NCBI GenBank assembly: GCA_037952775.1
Contig: JBANAY010000003.1
Coordinates: forward strand, 34,658,001-34,722,000
Source of the DNA: Clonostachys chloroleuca
Taxonomy: Eukaryota; Ascomycota; Sordariomycetes; Hypocreales; Bionectriaceae
Direction of reading: 5' to 3'
Length of the DNA stretch: 64,000 nucleotides
A program made the position numbers and the translations under genes. Below the pieces are notes generated by a model that had not been told where the DNA came from, did not search any database, and saw only the letters and a program-made list of their open reading frames with translations. How positions within the stretch are numbered: the first letter of the stretch is position 1; each line of letters opens with the position of its first letter. Positions 12,154 through 22,328 of this stretch are shown piece after piece.

Positions 12154-14304
12154 CTAGAAGAAAACAAAAGATTCCTTCTTAAACGACTCGTCCTCAAGAA
12201 ATGTAATAGCTTCTCCATTCATTATTCCTTCAACATAAGCCTCGCCAATTACCCAGTACTGTTTAGCAAATCGTCGGATGACCAGCGGTGTGCTACAACC
12301 GAACACAATCGCAACCAAGTCACCTATTTTTACTTGATTTCTGTCCCCATCACGGTCAAACGCATTGTCCGGAGCCCAGCCGAAACGGCCGCTTCCCGTC
12401 AGCATGAAGCGTCGTTCTTTGACAGTTCTGTCTATTCCAACGAATGCTGCAGTGTATGCGGACTCTTCGGCCTTTTCAGGTATTTTGTCAGTAAAGAAAG
12501 ACTCTAAACTTCTCTTGCCGAGCATCATGTGGTTATGTGTCTTCCTCCACTCCGACCACTTATAATAATAACCCTCCCGGTTCTCAAGCCAACTCCACTT
12601 CTTAGCACGAAACTGTGGATGTCCTGCTTTGAATGTTGATGGAAGACTTAAGACGGCTCTATAGCACCCTTTAGCTTGTTCATGCCTGCCAACTGTGCTG
12701 CCGCCCAGTAAGAGACGAGAGAGTGCCTGGGCGGTTTCCTGATCATCACCGTAGCAGCTTCTCCACGAGGGACACTGCATTTCTGTTCCCTTAACCCACT
12801 CGAATATGCCAAACTCTCTTGCGCCTAACCCGACAATCTCATCGAAAATAAACCCGTCGCAATGCAGCGAGAAGCCATCCTCAGAAATCACATAGCGAGC
12901 TGGCAGCCCACCATGGGCATTGTAGATGTCCTCTGGCCGCGGGCCGGGATCCGAGACATCCCAAAGAGGGCCAACGTAGGGAGTCTCTGGACGGGACCAT
13001 CGCAAGCGGCCCTTCCAGCTCCAGTCAGCTGCCCAAGTTGGGGCTGTCTGCGGTCCCCATGGATTTCCTTGACGTAAGGGCTCCAAGTTATTGTAGTGTT
13101 TGATGAATGCGATAGTCACTGCTGCGAACAACTGCGGTATGTCTAGGCTGTAAGCTTTGGTGACTTCGTTCGCAATCTCTGTTTCCATCATCCCAGCTAA
13201 AGCGAAGACCTTATCACGGGGCTCAAGGCATTTCGCTGAGTTGGCCACTTCAAGTAAGCGGCGGAGGCCTAGGCGCCCGGAGCTGGTGCCTTCGTCTTCA
13301 TAATTACTCAAGTGTCGAAGATCCAGATGGATCAAATGCAGAGAGCTGGCATTCCAAACCTTACGAGTGCTTATCCCACGGCGATACGCTCTTTTGAGCA
13401 TCTCGTCCTTGAGGCTCCAGTTGTCACCGTGATATAATACCGAGATTGCCCTACACAGGGTGTCCCAATCAAGGTGGTGATCGCCACAACGCAATACTGT
13501 GTATGATGCGCCCATGACAACTTCTTGGATAATCCAAAGCCGGTGCCAATACAGGTGGCGTGTCATCTCATGCATCGCATGAAACCCGGCATCGGTCAGG
13601 ATCCCAGAGTTGAGGTTACAGAGCATTCGAAGGTCTTGCGAATCATCTTGGAGTGAGGCGAGCATGTTCGAGAAAGCGAAAGCTTTGGACATCCAGCCTC
13701 CTGCATCATTCTCACCTAGCCACGAGATGACCTTCCAGGCGCTACTATAGATCTGTCTCATCTTCCTCACTTGGACAGCTCGCTCCTGTTCATCTTCCTG
13801 GTTGATGCAAACTGCGTCGATCCATATTTTGTACTCTCCGCGAAACTCGTCACTGCGTGCAAGCCTGCGAAGAGCTTCGTCCAAATTCCGCGTGACGCGT
13901 CGGGTGACTCCATTCACGACTATATGCCGTTCTTTGTTGCTGGTTCCCCAGACGTACGAGAGAGCCGCGAAATCGCCCCAAGTAAAGCGGCATGATGCCG
14001 CATGGGGCCGTTGTTTCCATCTGTTTTTGGAGGCTGAAGAAAAGTGACCAATTTGTGGAAAGCAGAGCTCTGTCCAAGACCGAAGGATGCGACGAGTTAA
14101 GTTGGTCCTCCCGGTAAATGAGCTAAGAAATGAGGAGTATTCGGGACTATAGTCCAGTAACGAGACGATTTCTAAGCGGCAGTGGACAACACCGTCGTCA
14201 TGAAAGGACTCCAGGGTTAAAACTCGAATCTCGTCCCTGTCATCGCGCAACGGGGTATAGAGACCAGAGCGACGAGAGTCGTCTGACCCGGTTATACTAG
14301 TCAT
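12154..14304 (-). CDS. HET-domain protein, intact (716 aa)
   Basis: Single uninterrupted frame of 716 codons from the ATG at 14302-14304. The HET domain (PF06985) spans roughly residues 112-270, with the three hallmark blocks: ALSYVWG (about 114-120), IWIDAVCINQEDEQER and IYSSAWKVISWLG. The rest is the long variable C-terminal half typical of the family. HET proteins act in the cytosol in non-self recognition at hyphal fusion and can cause programmed cell death; the partner cannot be told from sequence. No ankyrin, WD or NACHT module is visible. No intron is needed. The neighbouring HET gene is broken, so this is the only intact HET copy in the window. The domain call is firm; a role in incompatibility is inference. 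Confidence 0.93.
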   Translation of the reverse strand: MTSITGSDDSRRSGLYTPLRDDRDEIRVLTLESFHDDGVVHCRLEIVSLLDYSPEYSSFLSSFTGRTNLTRRILRSWTELCFPQIGHFSSASKNRWKQRPHAASCRFTWGDFAALSYVWGTSNKERHIVVNGVTRRVTRNLDEALRRLARSDEFRGEYKIWIDAVCINQEDEQERAVQVRKMRQIYSSAWKVISWLGENDAGGWMSKAFAFSNMLASLQDDSQDLRMLCNLNSGILTDAGFHAMHEMTRHLYWHRLWIIQEVVMGASYTVLRCGDHHLDWDTLCRAISVLYHGDNWSLKDEMLKRAYRRGISTRKVWNASSLHLIHLDLRHLSNYEDEGTSSGRLGLRRLLEVANSAKCLEPRDKVFALAGMMETEIANEVTKAYSLDIPQLFAAVTIAFIKHYNNLEPLRQGNPWGPQTAPTWAADWSWKGRLRWSRPETPYVGPLWDVSDPGPRPEDIYNAHGGLPARYVISEDGFSLHCDGFIFDEIVGLGAREFGIFEWVKGTEMQCPSWRSCYGDDQETAQALSRLLLGGSTVGRHEQAKGCYRAVLSLPSTFKAGHPQFRAKKWSWLENREGYYYKWSEWRKTHNHMMLGKRSLESFFTDKIPEKAEESAYTAAFVGIDRTVKERRFMLTGSGRFGWAPDNAFDRDGDRNQVKIGDLVAIVFGCSTPLVIRRFAKQYWVIGEAYVEGIMNGEAITFLEDESFKKESFVFF

Positions 14305-14965
14305 GCCTATTCTCGACGGGACTTATAGTGTCGAAGTGTAGTTTGCAGATCCGGTGATTCCGTGAACTAAGAAGTCAACCGAGTTGCGAAGAAATCAGAA
14401 CTTGGAGACTGTGCACGTTTGTCACGTGATGCGGCTAAAGTCATGTACCAGCATATGAGTGATCCGATATCAAACAATTGTCTGCAAAACTGGGTAGAGG
14501 ATCCGAGACCAAATTCAGCTCGATCTTGTCGACGGAAAATTTAGCAAGCCAAAGACCTTTTTAGTATGAGTGTGAGGTTGGTTCTGGTCTACCTGGAGTA
14601 GCCTAGCCCGTACTCAACTATAATTAGGCGTGAATTAGGTGTTCAGATATCCAAAGAGTGGAGAATAGATATCTTCGGTGTATTGAACTTTTATCCCCAT
14701 GTACATTAGGGAAGATACGCGTGCTGCCTCTGAAACATACCATGGGTAGGATAATCACTTGCAAAATGGTGTCAACATCTAGTTGTAATACAAGTGTAGA
14801 GGAAGTGTTTTCTGAACGTGCCACGACTGGAAGTATGACATTCCCAATATTATTTCTTAAGCCAAGGGGATGGGCGAGTATCAATTTTAGAGCGGAGAGA
14901 TAGAAATGCTCTCGCTCATGATGTACACGATGCTTCGTTGCTCTAGGCCGCATACAGGAAATGCC
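14305..14965. other. Intergenic region upstream of the HET gene
   Basis: Promoter side of the HET gene. Contains a cacgtgat-like box near 14421-14429 (tgtcacgtgatg). No gene recognised. Confidence 0.4.
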
Positions 14966-15305
14966 TCAAATCCATCCGATCAATCGAGTGCCCAAACCAA
15001 CGCTGATCGGAACAGCTATCCAATGTCCCCATTCCATTCCCTCAACCTGCCATCGGCTAATGAAGCCGTCAATAAGCGCGATCGGACCCTGCGCCAGCAT
15101 CAGATATCCCAAGGTCTCTTGATCAGCCACGAACCATAGCGTGATGGTGGTCAGGCTCATAGATATGTTTCATGAGGCCATCATCTGAACAAGCGAACGC
15201 GACAATTTTCGGCCACCGGCCTCTGGGGGGCTCGGGAATCCCATGAGGGAGAGCGCATGGCCGGGTCGGAGCAGCAAAGATACCAGCTCCAAATGCGGCA
15301 CCAGA
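14966..15305 (-). pseudogene. DUF4267-type small membrane protein, truncated pseudogene
   Basis: Read on the minus strand from about 15305: AGIFAAPTRP, then in the next frame LSLMGFPSPPEAGG, RKLSRSLVQMMAS, a TGA stop, NISMSLTTITLWFVAD, LGYLMLAQGPIALIDG and WGHWIAVPISVGLGTRLIG. The alternation of hydrophobic segments and the FGFP-like and ALIDG parts fit fungal DUF4267 proteins, small four-helix membrane proteins of unknown function. Damage seen: one frameshift, one in-frame stop, and loss of the start, where normal DNA gives way to the AT-rich repeat block just upstream (about 15310). Transposon insertion probably removed the N-terminus. Confidence 0.62.
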
Positions 15306-16440
15306 TAAGAATATAGCTATAGCTAATCAGGTACTCTGATTCTTACTTCTTAGCCAGTTTAATATATTATTTCGTAAATAGTAATAAATAGTCTGTCTTT
15401 TAGGGAAGTATATTATAACTTATTAGATTCGTAATATCGCTCGGGTAGGAAGATAGAGCTAGTATATAATTACTAGAGAGAAGTCTCCCCAATTTCAAAT
15501 AATATACTATAATCTTTCTAATATTTTAAATATATATAATAAATATAATATTTAATACTAATTTTAACTAATTATTAAAAATTATTATCAGAAAGCCTAC
15601 TAGTTATTACGAACAAAGTATATACCTCCAGTATCACATGGTATACTCTACTTTTTCCACCAATAAGAAATAGATTACTACAGATCACCAGTAAGCCTCC
15701 ATAATCTATTACCAGACTCACCCCGGATCACCAGTGAGCCAGTGTGAGCCCCTTAGTATATATATATATTCATTCTATTAGCCAGAATATTTCCTTAGAC
15801 AGTTATTAATAATACCATCTATATATCTATTGTTACTAGCTCTATAATACTCGTACATTAATAGTAACTGTATTATACAGCCTATAATAACCTAATCATG
15901 CTACTCAGAATAATACTCTGATTAGTTGAACCCCGACCTACCCTAGATACCGTCCTGTGTAAGTTAACCTAACTATCATACTAGTATATTAAATAATTTA
16001 ATATTATATTATTAAGATATTAGTATAACTTAATAGTATAGGGTAGTTAATAATACCTAAGAAATATTTATAAGTTTAGAGTAAATTATAATAGAAGGGA
16101 GAAATTTAATAAGCTATCTTTATATAGTAAGTTTCTAAGAGAAATAAGACTTCTTATACTTTTAGAACTTAAGTTCCGAATAAGAGGAAAACTTAGATAG
16201 TATATAAATTCTAATTAACTGCCTTGGTTAATAAATCAACTGCTGAGGGCAGGGAACAGTTACAAAATATCGAGCTACCTGAAAATATAGTATATATATA
16301 GATATAATGCAGCCAACCTACTGGTATTTAGCTTATATAATCTCTAAGCAACCTCTTTCTTCTTTCTTTATCTAATAAGGCTATCCAATATACCTTAATT
16401 CTTTTTCAATCTTCAATTACGAACCGCTTGCTGTATTTTG
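15306..16440. other. AT-rich repeat block with solo LTR
   Basis: Second, smaller AT-rich block between the DUF4267 relic and the gentisate dioxygenase pseudogene. Composition is less extreme than at 1-6441. Apart from the LTR (15605-15978) it has no recognisable coding motif. Confidence 0.6.
15605..15978 (+). repeat. Solo LTR of repeat family A (copy A2) with target-site duplication
   Basis: A 374-bp element beginning tattacgaac and ending aactatca, flanked on both sides by tactagt (15598-15604 and 15979-15985). The ends fit a TG...CA LTR in which the first G became A. The same element, inverted and more AT-shifted, is at 29418-29808. No internal retroelement sequence adjoins it, so it is a solo LTR left by recombination. 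This copy keeps the most C and G of the family in the window. Confidence 0.82.
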
Positions 16441-16565
16441 GCTTAGGGATTGATTAATTCTATCTCAAGTGCTTTATATAAAACAAGTTCCTGGGAAGCC
16501 CGGTAAAGTCTACTACCCGTATATCTGCGTGCCCTGATACTGCTGAACCCTGATGGTTTTTTACA

Positions 16566-17603
16566 TCCTAACATTTCATAGGCTTCAGCTACGGGAAGAC
16601 CCTCGGCCAAAACCTGGGAACGGTGCCCCTGTGGGAGCAAATGACCAAGCTGAACCCCCGGCACCGAATCCTACTGCTGTACCTCACATCTGGCGTTACA
16701 AGGACATTCGGCCCAGCCTGGGGCAGACTGGCAAGCTTGTGACGGAAGACCAGGCTGAGCGCCGTGTTCTGATGCTCATCAACCCTGCCAGAGGTAAGCC
16801 GTTACTAGCCAACTTCTCCATCCCCAACGAGAATCCAGCAGCCAAGAATTGAAAGAGTCTCTGCTGACCCTGACTGCTCTCCTTCTAGATGCCCCATACA
16901 CAACCGACACCCTCTATGCTGGCCTACAGCTCGTCATGCCCAACGAAGTCGCCCGGGCCCACCGTCACACAGCTTTCGCTATGCGCTTCATCATCGAAGG
17001 CCAAGGTGGCTTCACCGCGGCAGACGGCCGGCGCATTAACATGCAGCGAGGCGACGTGATCCTCAGCCCCCCAAGGACGGTTCTGGTCCTATGATCTGGC
17101 TCGATGGTCTCGACCTACCTAACTTCCGCCACTTCCCTGTCCACTTTGTTGAGCATTTCCAGGAGAAGCGATACCCAGCTGAGGATGTTGATACGAGCAA
17201 TTCGCCGATTGTGTTCCCCTGGGCGAAAATGAAGGCACGTCTTGATGATGGCAAAGATTGGGCTACCAAGGACTATCCCAAAGCGGATAGACGGCCCGTT
17301 TCCAGGGTCCTTGGAGGTTCAGCTGAGCGTGTGGCCGCTGGGTGCTCGTCTCCGGGAATCCGTGAGACGGCTTCATCCGTCTATCACATTGTGTCAGGCA
17401 AGGGTCACTCCACGGTTGGGGACGAGACGATTCAATGGGAGGCCGGTGATACTTTCTGTGTTCCTGCGTGGCACCATTACCAGCACATTGCGGATGAGAG
17501 CGAGGATGTGTAGCTTTACCGGTTCCACGATAAGCGCATGCTGACGGCGCTTGGGTTTTACCGCGTCGAGGGCGTGGACGTCGAGACGCTGGTGTCAGAC
17601 TAG
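16566..17603 (+). pseudogene. Gentisate 1,2-dioxygenase, pseudogene
   Basis: Double-cupin Fe(II) enzyme that opens the gentisate ring. Seen: PLWEQMTKLNP, a 1-nt frameshift at about 16660, NPTAVPHIWRYKD, a good intron (16794-16888, gtaagc...cttctag), [33 protein letters not shown] (metal-binding His-x-His), GDVILSP, and then a deletion at about 17070. In relatives SWNWHDHG stands at that point; it is missing here and the frame shifts, so the third metal-ligand His is lost. The second half ([16 protein letters not shown] to HHYQHIADESEDV) is intact until a TAG at 17512-17514, and the frame then continues LYRFHDK...LVSD to a stop at 17603. The 5' end is missing or unrecognised near the AT-rich block; a tttcatag acceptor at 16572-16579 suggests a lost first exon. 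It cannot be functional. Confidence 0.9.
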
Positions 17604-18067
17604 ATTGTGTCTCGATGTCGAATTCTCTGGGATTTTCTGATAATTATTGTTAATGCGACTTCGGGAATGCAACTCAATGACATGTCTTGAGATAGATCAT
17701 AGCTGTATTGCGTCTGCTCGGGACTCTAAGATGAGTAACAAATGCTGTAGCCTCCCTTCCCCCTTACCCTCCCCTTAAGGTTGCAAGCGAGGCTGCTTTG
17801 AAGTCACATGAGCTACATCTGTCTTACGGGAAGACCTAGTACGCGCTCGCCATCTTGCGTGATAAGAAGCATGCATCGTATTGAGTTTCTCCTACTCAAA
17901 TAAGTGGGACGTGGCACGAGTAGCCGTGCGGCTTTTGAATTCCGCTTTCCCGCGGAGGGATTACCCGACAAGCGGGGAGGAAGAATTCTTTATATAAACG
18001 GCAAGGAGTAAAAGTATCTTAAGAGTGTCACCAAAACTGCATTCTCTGTGCAGGCTGGGCTTACACT
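17604..18067 (+). promoter_or_regulatory. Upstream region of the epimerase gene, with TATA box
   Basis: The 464-bp gap before the epimerase start. A clear tatataaa lies at 17991-17998, about 70 nt upstream of the ATG. No coding sequence seen. Confidence 0.6.
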
Positions 18068-19390
18068 ATGAGCGACGTGAAACCACAACTGCTTCTGTTC
18101 GGTGCTACCGGCTACATCGCCGGAGTCCTGCTGTCTCGATGGCATGTGGTCGGATTTGAGAAGCTGTCTTTCAAAGTCACCGCTGCCGGGCGTTCGAAAG
18201 AGCGACTCGAACAGACTGCAAGACTATTGGGTATATCCACTCTCACACTGCCTTTCGACAACATAGCTGGTCTAGAAGAAGAGGTCCAAAAGTACGACAT
18301 TGTTGTACAATTGGCTGACTGCGATGCATTTGAGGCCACGCATGCCATTCTCCGTGGTATGAGGGCACGCTACGAATCGACATCCACCCCACCGCTTCTT
18401 TATCATGCGTCAGGTGCAGGTAATTTGCTGATTCTCCTACTGAACAACAACACGAGCACTGACATAGATCTGCGTTAAGCGTTTCTCGACAAATATACTG
18501 GTGGGCGAGCAGGTTCGGACGACGAGATCCTTTCGGACCTCGACGCTGGATTGATATCTCAAATCCCACTCTCACTTCCTCGTACGCTTACTACCTCTCT
18601 TCATGTTCTCTAACACGCTTAGCTGCGTGCAGCTCGCTAAAAAAGATGATCAGATCGCAATGTGGATGACGCTATCATCACCGCTGATAGGGAAGGCTAC
18701 CTGCGCTCGTACATCGTCGTCCCCTTCGCCGTCTTCGGCACCGCCAGGGGCATCATGCACGAGGCCGGCATCGCCAATCCATCTTCGATGCCGATTCCTC
18801 GCTTGATCGACATCTCGATGCACCAAAAGTCTGTCCCGCAGCTTGGCGAAGGTCGAAATCAGAAAAGCTGGGTCCACGTCGAGGACGGTAAGTCCTAGCT
18901 TCCCAAAAGTAGATCTACGTCGACTTTTAAATCTGGCTGGCGCCTGTGCCACAGTGACGACTGATGGTGAATATGAACCTAGTGGCGAGCCTCTTCGACA
19001 TGATCCTTCTGCGCGAGCCAGCAGACCACGGCCCTGACGGGCTATTCTTCTGTATGAATGGCGAGGTCGAGGCTGGTCGCATCACCGCCGCACTGGCCGA
19101 AGCCTTCTACACGGCCGGCGTCTTCGAGAACACGCAAGCAGTGCCTCTGCCAGAATCGGATCTCAAGGCCGGACCAGTAAGTTCTAGAATGCTATCTCCG
19201 TCCACTATTAATCCTGCAGTCATTACCAGTTTGTACTAACAGTGTTGGTGTGTCGTAGCTGCGTTATTGGGCAAGTACAGAGCGTGGACGGGCCGAGCGA
19301 TCGCGTTCGCTGGGATGGCAGCCGAGGCATGACTTGTCAGGTCTACTCCAGCATGTAAAGGATGAAGTGAGACGTCTGTGTGTAGTATGA
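18068..19390 (+). CDS. NAD-dependent epimerase / NmrA-like reductase, 5 exons, 337 aa
   Basis: Exons 18068-18419, 18480-18581, 18654-18887, 18983-19176 and 19259-19390 give one open frame of 338 codons with the stop. The N-terminal Rossmann motif is LLFGATGYIAG. Further family features: DIVVQLADC, HASGA, PHRNVDDAIITAD, YIVVPFAVFGTARG, GIANP, WVHVED followed by VASLFDMIL, and a C-terminal RAERSRSLGWQP. This is the extended SDR/epimerase layout (cytosolic, NAD(P)-binding, substrate unknown). Intron 1 must end at the AAG 18477-18479; the TAG at 18465-18467 would add a TAA stop at once. Other introns end CAG, TAG and TAG. It is followed tail to tail by the MFS gene. With neighbouring SDR and transporter it may belong to a catabolic or secondary-metabolite cluster. 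The family is firm, the reaction unknown. Confidence 0.85.
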
Positions 19391-19732
19391 GTGGTGTCTT
19401 TGAGCTATTTAGTGTCTGGATCAGAATCCAGGCGTGAAGGGCAGAAGTTAGTTCTCGTGGTGGTGCCCAGTATCATCTTTGGGGCGGGAGTCTGGACCAG
19501 AATCTAAGCTTGGTGGAAGCAGCACTGTTGACTTGATTCCAAACGCTGATTGTATGCTCCTAAGGTGACTCCGTCCGAGAAGGGAACGGATATCAGCAAG
19601 AATGGCATTCTGATCCTGTTTAATTGAACCTGATCCTAGCAGCTTTACGAGCGCGATTTCCCACTGTGCCTGCTCTATCTGAACTGTCTGCCAATGATCC
19701 CTTATATTCTGTATAACCAAGCTCGACCGCCG
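19391..19732. other. Convergent intergenic region (epimerase / MFS)
   Basis: 3' flanks of two convergent genes; no further feature recognised. Confidence 0.45.
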
Positions 19733-21806
19733 TTAAACCGATGTTTCCGCATTGGATTTCTCGTCAGATGGCGCGGGTGCGGCAATTTGGCTTGCCACAT
19801 AATGCGGCGGATCACTCTCATCTACACCACCAATGAACCAGACCAAGACGACAGACAATACTCCAAACCCAAGGGTGGACAGGAATACGGTTCTGTAAGC
19901 TTCCGAGTTGCCCAGGCGAAATGCATGCTCAATCAAGGGGATGTTGTCCGCCGTCAGTCCCTGAGCTGTAGTATTGAGCAGACGCTCTCCACGGTCCAGT
20001 ACAGCAATGATGGTAGGTACGACAGACTCGGGTAAGTTTGCGTTCTGGATGGCACTGCCCACGCTTCTCGGCACTGTGATCTCGAGCCTGTTGTTGAGGA
20101 TGGTGCTGTATATGGCGACGGCGATCGAGGTACCCGTTAGTCTGATCGAACCGCTGAGACCACCGGCGGTTCCGATCTCCTCCTGGGTCCGAAGGGGGAA
20201 TGTAGTCATGGGCAGCGCCACGCCATCTGCCGCCCCGAGAATGAAGTTACCGGTAATGAGGAAGGCCAGAGTCATGTCAATGTTCATCGGGTCTGCAGCC
20301 AAGGCGGTCAGGAGAGGCAGTGAGATGATGCTACCCACGATGATAAACGGCTTGGCCGGGATCCAGTTGGTGCAGAAGGGTCCGGCCATCTGGCCAAAGG
20401 CAAAACACGTGACGACCAGGCCGGCATACGTTCGTTGGACATCGGGCTCGAGTTCGGGGTACAAGATGGGTACAGCTCGTGGCCAGATGAGCCTTGGGGA
20501 CAAGTCAGCTTGGCGTCGATTCAAAAGTACGAACTTGGAGAAATTGCCTACCCGAAGGCGTAGAACGTCATGGCGGCAATGGAACACCAGACGGCGCATG
20601 AGGTGAATTGGATATTCTTGAGCAGCTCGACTGGCAGATAGGGGTCGCTGAGCGGCATGAAAGTTTCGTATAGCGCAAAAGCCACCAAGCAGACTGCGCC
20701 GCTGATTATGGTACCGAGCACGTATGCGCTGTTCCATGGGTAAAGGACCTATTCAATCTAGTCAGTGTAACAGCACAAAGTCTAGGTAAGGGGCAAACAT
20801 ACACCGCCCCAGCTCAGACCAGTCAGTAGCAGGGCCATGGCCGCAGAGAAGAGCACGAGACCGACATAGTCGAAATGTCGCAAGAGGTATCTAGCCGTCT
20901 TGGTTTCGTGCAGCTGGTTGAAGTTGGGAGGGTAGTAAAACAAGTACCAGCACAGTGTGGAGGCCGCATTCAGCGCGATGAGGAGATAAAAGCAAGCGCG
21001 CCACCCAGAGGCTGTGTTGGCCACGATGGTCAGAGCGATGTTGGGGCCAAGAGCATTCTAGGTCACGAGTTCAGTACGAGTGCGTGACAGGTCACTGGAG
21101 AGAGATATACGGACCGTAGGAACAGACCAGAGAAAGATGCCCGAGGTAGCGATGAAGCGTCGGTTCATGGGCACAATCTCGGAGACAACCCAGAAAAAGG
21201 AGATCTGGAAGCCTGCGGCGATCCCGATGAGAGTCTCACCAGCGATGATCTGAGCGACCCCATGGGCGGTCGCGGCGACGATGCTGCCTGCCATGCCGAT
21301 GGCGGAGCCGATGATGAAGAACCAGCGACGGCCGAATATGTCGCTAAGGCGGCCTACCAGCAGGAACATGACGGCTTGCATCATTGTGTAAACGATGCCA
21401 ACCCACACAATGTCCGGCGAAGGCTCGGCTAAAGAGTGAGATGTTAGCTTGGCATCTCCACAATCTGAACCTGTGGTGCGAGGGAGGTCATCTACCGAAG
21501 CTGTTGTTGATCTGGCTCAAGATCGGTGCAACCAGGGCAAAGCCGCCAGTGCCACAGGCAAAGGCGAGGCCGATCGCCTGTGGAGCTTCAGTCTGCGATT
21601 CCCTCGGTTTCCTAGATATAAGGGATGTCACCTACACAATAGCTTCCAATGAAACGAGCGCTGTAGAAATAGCCGGACGGAAGTTGTTCTAAGTCTCTTC
21701 CCATGGCCTCCGCTCGCCGGTCAGTGGTCACCCCGTCAGGGTGGCCTGGGGTTTCCATGGCGGCGATGCTTTCCTCGTATTCGGTGACGGTGCGCGCAGA
21801 CTTCAT
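19733..21806 (-). CDS. MFS efflux transporter, TRI12 type, 6 exons, 592 aa
   Basis: Exons (minus) 21806-21636, 21577-21496, 21428-21115, 21057-20803, 20748-20552 and 20492-19733 join without a break into 593 codons including the stop. After a roughly 45-residue cytosolic N-terminus come many hydrophobic helices. The major-facilitator loop GRLSDIFGRRWFF and AGETLIGIAAGFQ, WRACFYLLIA, QMAGPF, GAADGVALPMTTFP and GTAGGLSGSIRLTG are all seen. Length and layout match the TRI12/drug:H+ antiporter-2 (14-helix) group of plasma-membrane exporters, which move toxins, drugs or siderophores. Intron 5 ends in AAG (20493-20495) with no pyrimidine-AG alternative nearby, and intron 3 has a gtccgt donor. It probably exports a product or toxic substrate of the surrounding enzyme cluster. 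The substrate is unknown. Confidence 0.92.
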
Positions 21807-22328
21807 CGTGTATGAACTCTGGTATTAAGAGTAAATATGAGTAGGGACGGGTGGCGATCTTCTCTGTTTGGAAGTAGAAAGGCACGTGGACTAGCTGGTC
21901 GAAACCGCTGTTTATAAGTCATCTCTGCTGCGCACCTAATTATGCACTAATCACCCAAGGGGGAGCCAAGCCCAAAACCCAAGGAGCTGGGGAGACAAGC
22001 CGGGGAAGTGCGGGGTGCAGATCGGGCAGGTCGGATGCCACTCCGCGGATCTGGGGTCCTAGTTCCCAGGCTTGGTAATGCAGTCTACCGTAGTCTACAG
22101 GCCACAGGGGACGGAACCGCACACCTGCCATCCTCCAGAAGCTGGAGCTGCCATACTCGTAGTACTCACCGTGGCCGACATCCAATCGCAAAGCAACAGA
22201 CTAAAGTCATGGTAGGAAGTGCATGAATCGCGGCAAAGATTCCATGTCACATTGTGGTGCAGCAAAGTTCAGCGTGTGTAGAACAGGTCTGATATATTCT
22301 AAGTAGATATGGCTTGAGAATACTGAGT
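21807..22328. other. Intergenic: MFS promoter side and SDR 3' flank
   Basis: 522 bp between two minus-strand genes. Upstream region of the MFS gene; no gene or known site recognised. Confidence 0.45.

Noticed and set aside
18476..18478. Premature TAA in the epimerase gene (first read as a pseudogene)
   Set aside because: It falls in the intron if the AAG at 18477-18479 is the acceptor. The full five-exon model is then open to the end with conserved motifs at every junction.
19974..20606. 210-codon plus-strand frame
   Set aside because: Antisense to the last exons of the MFS gene, Ser/Arg/Met-rich, no family features.
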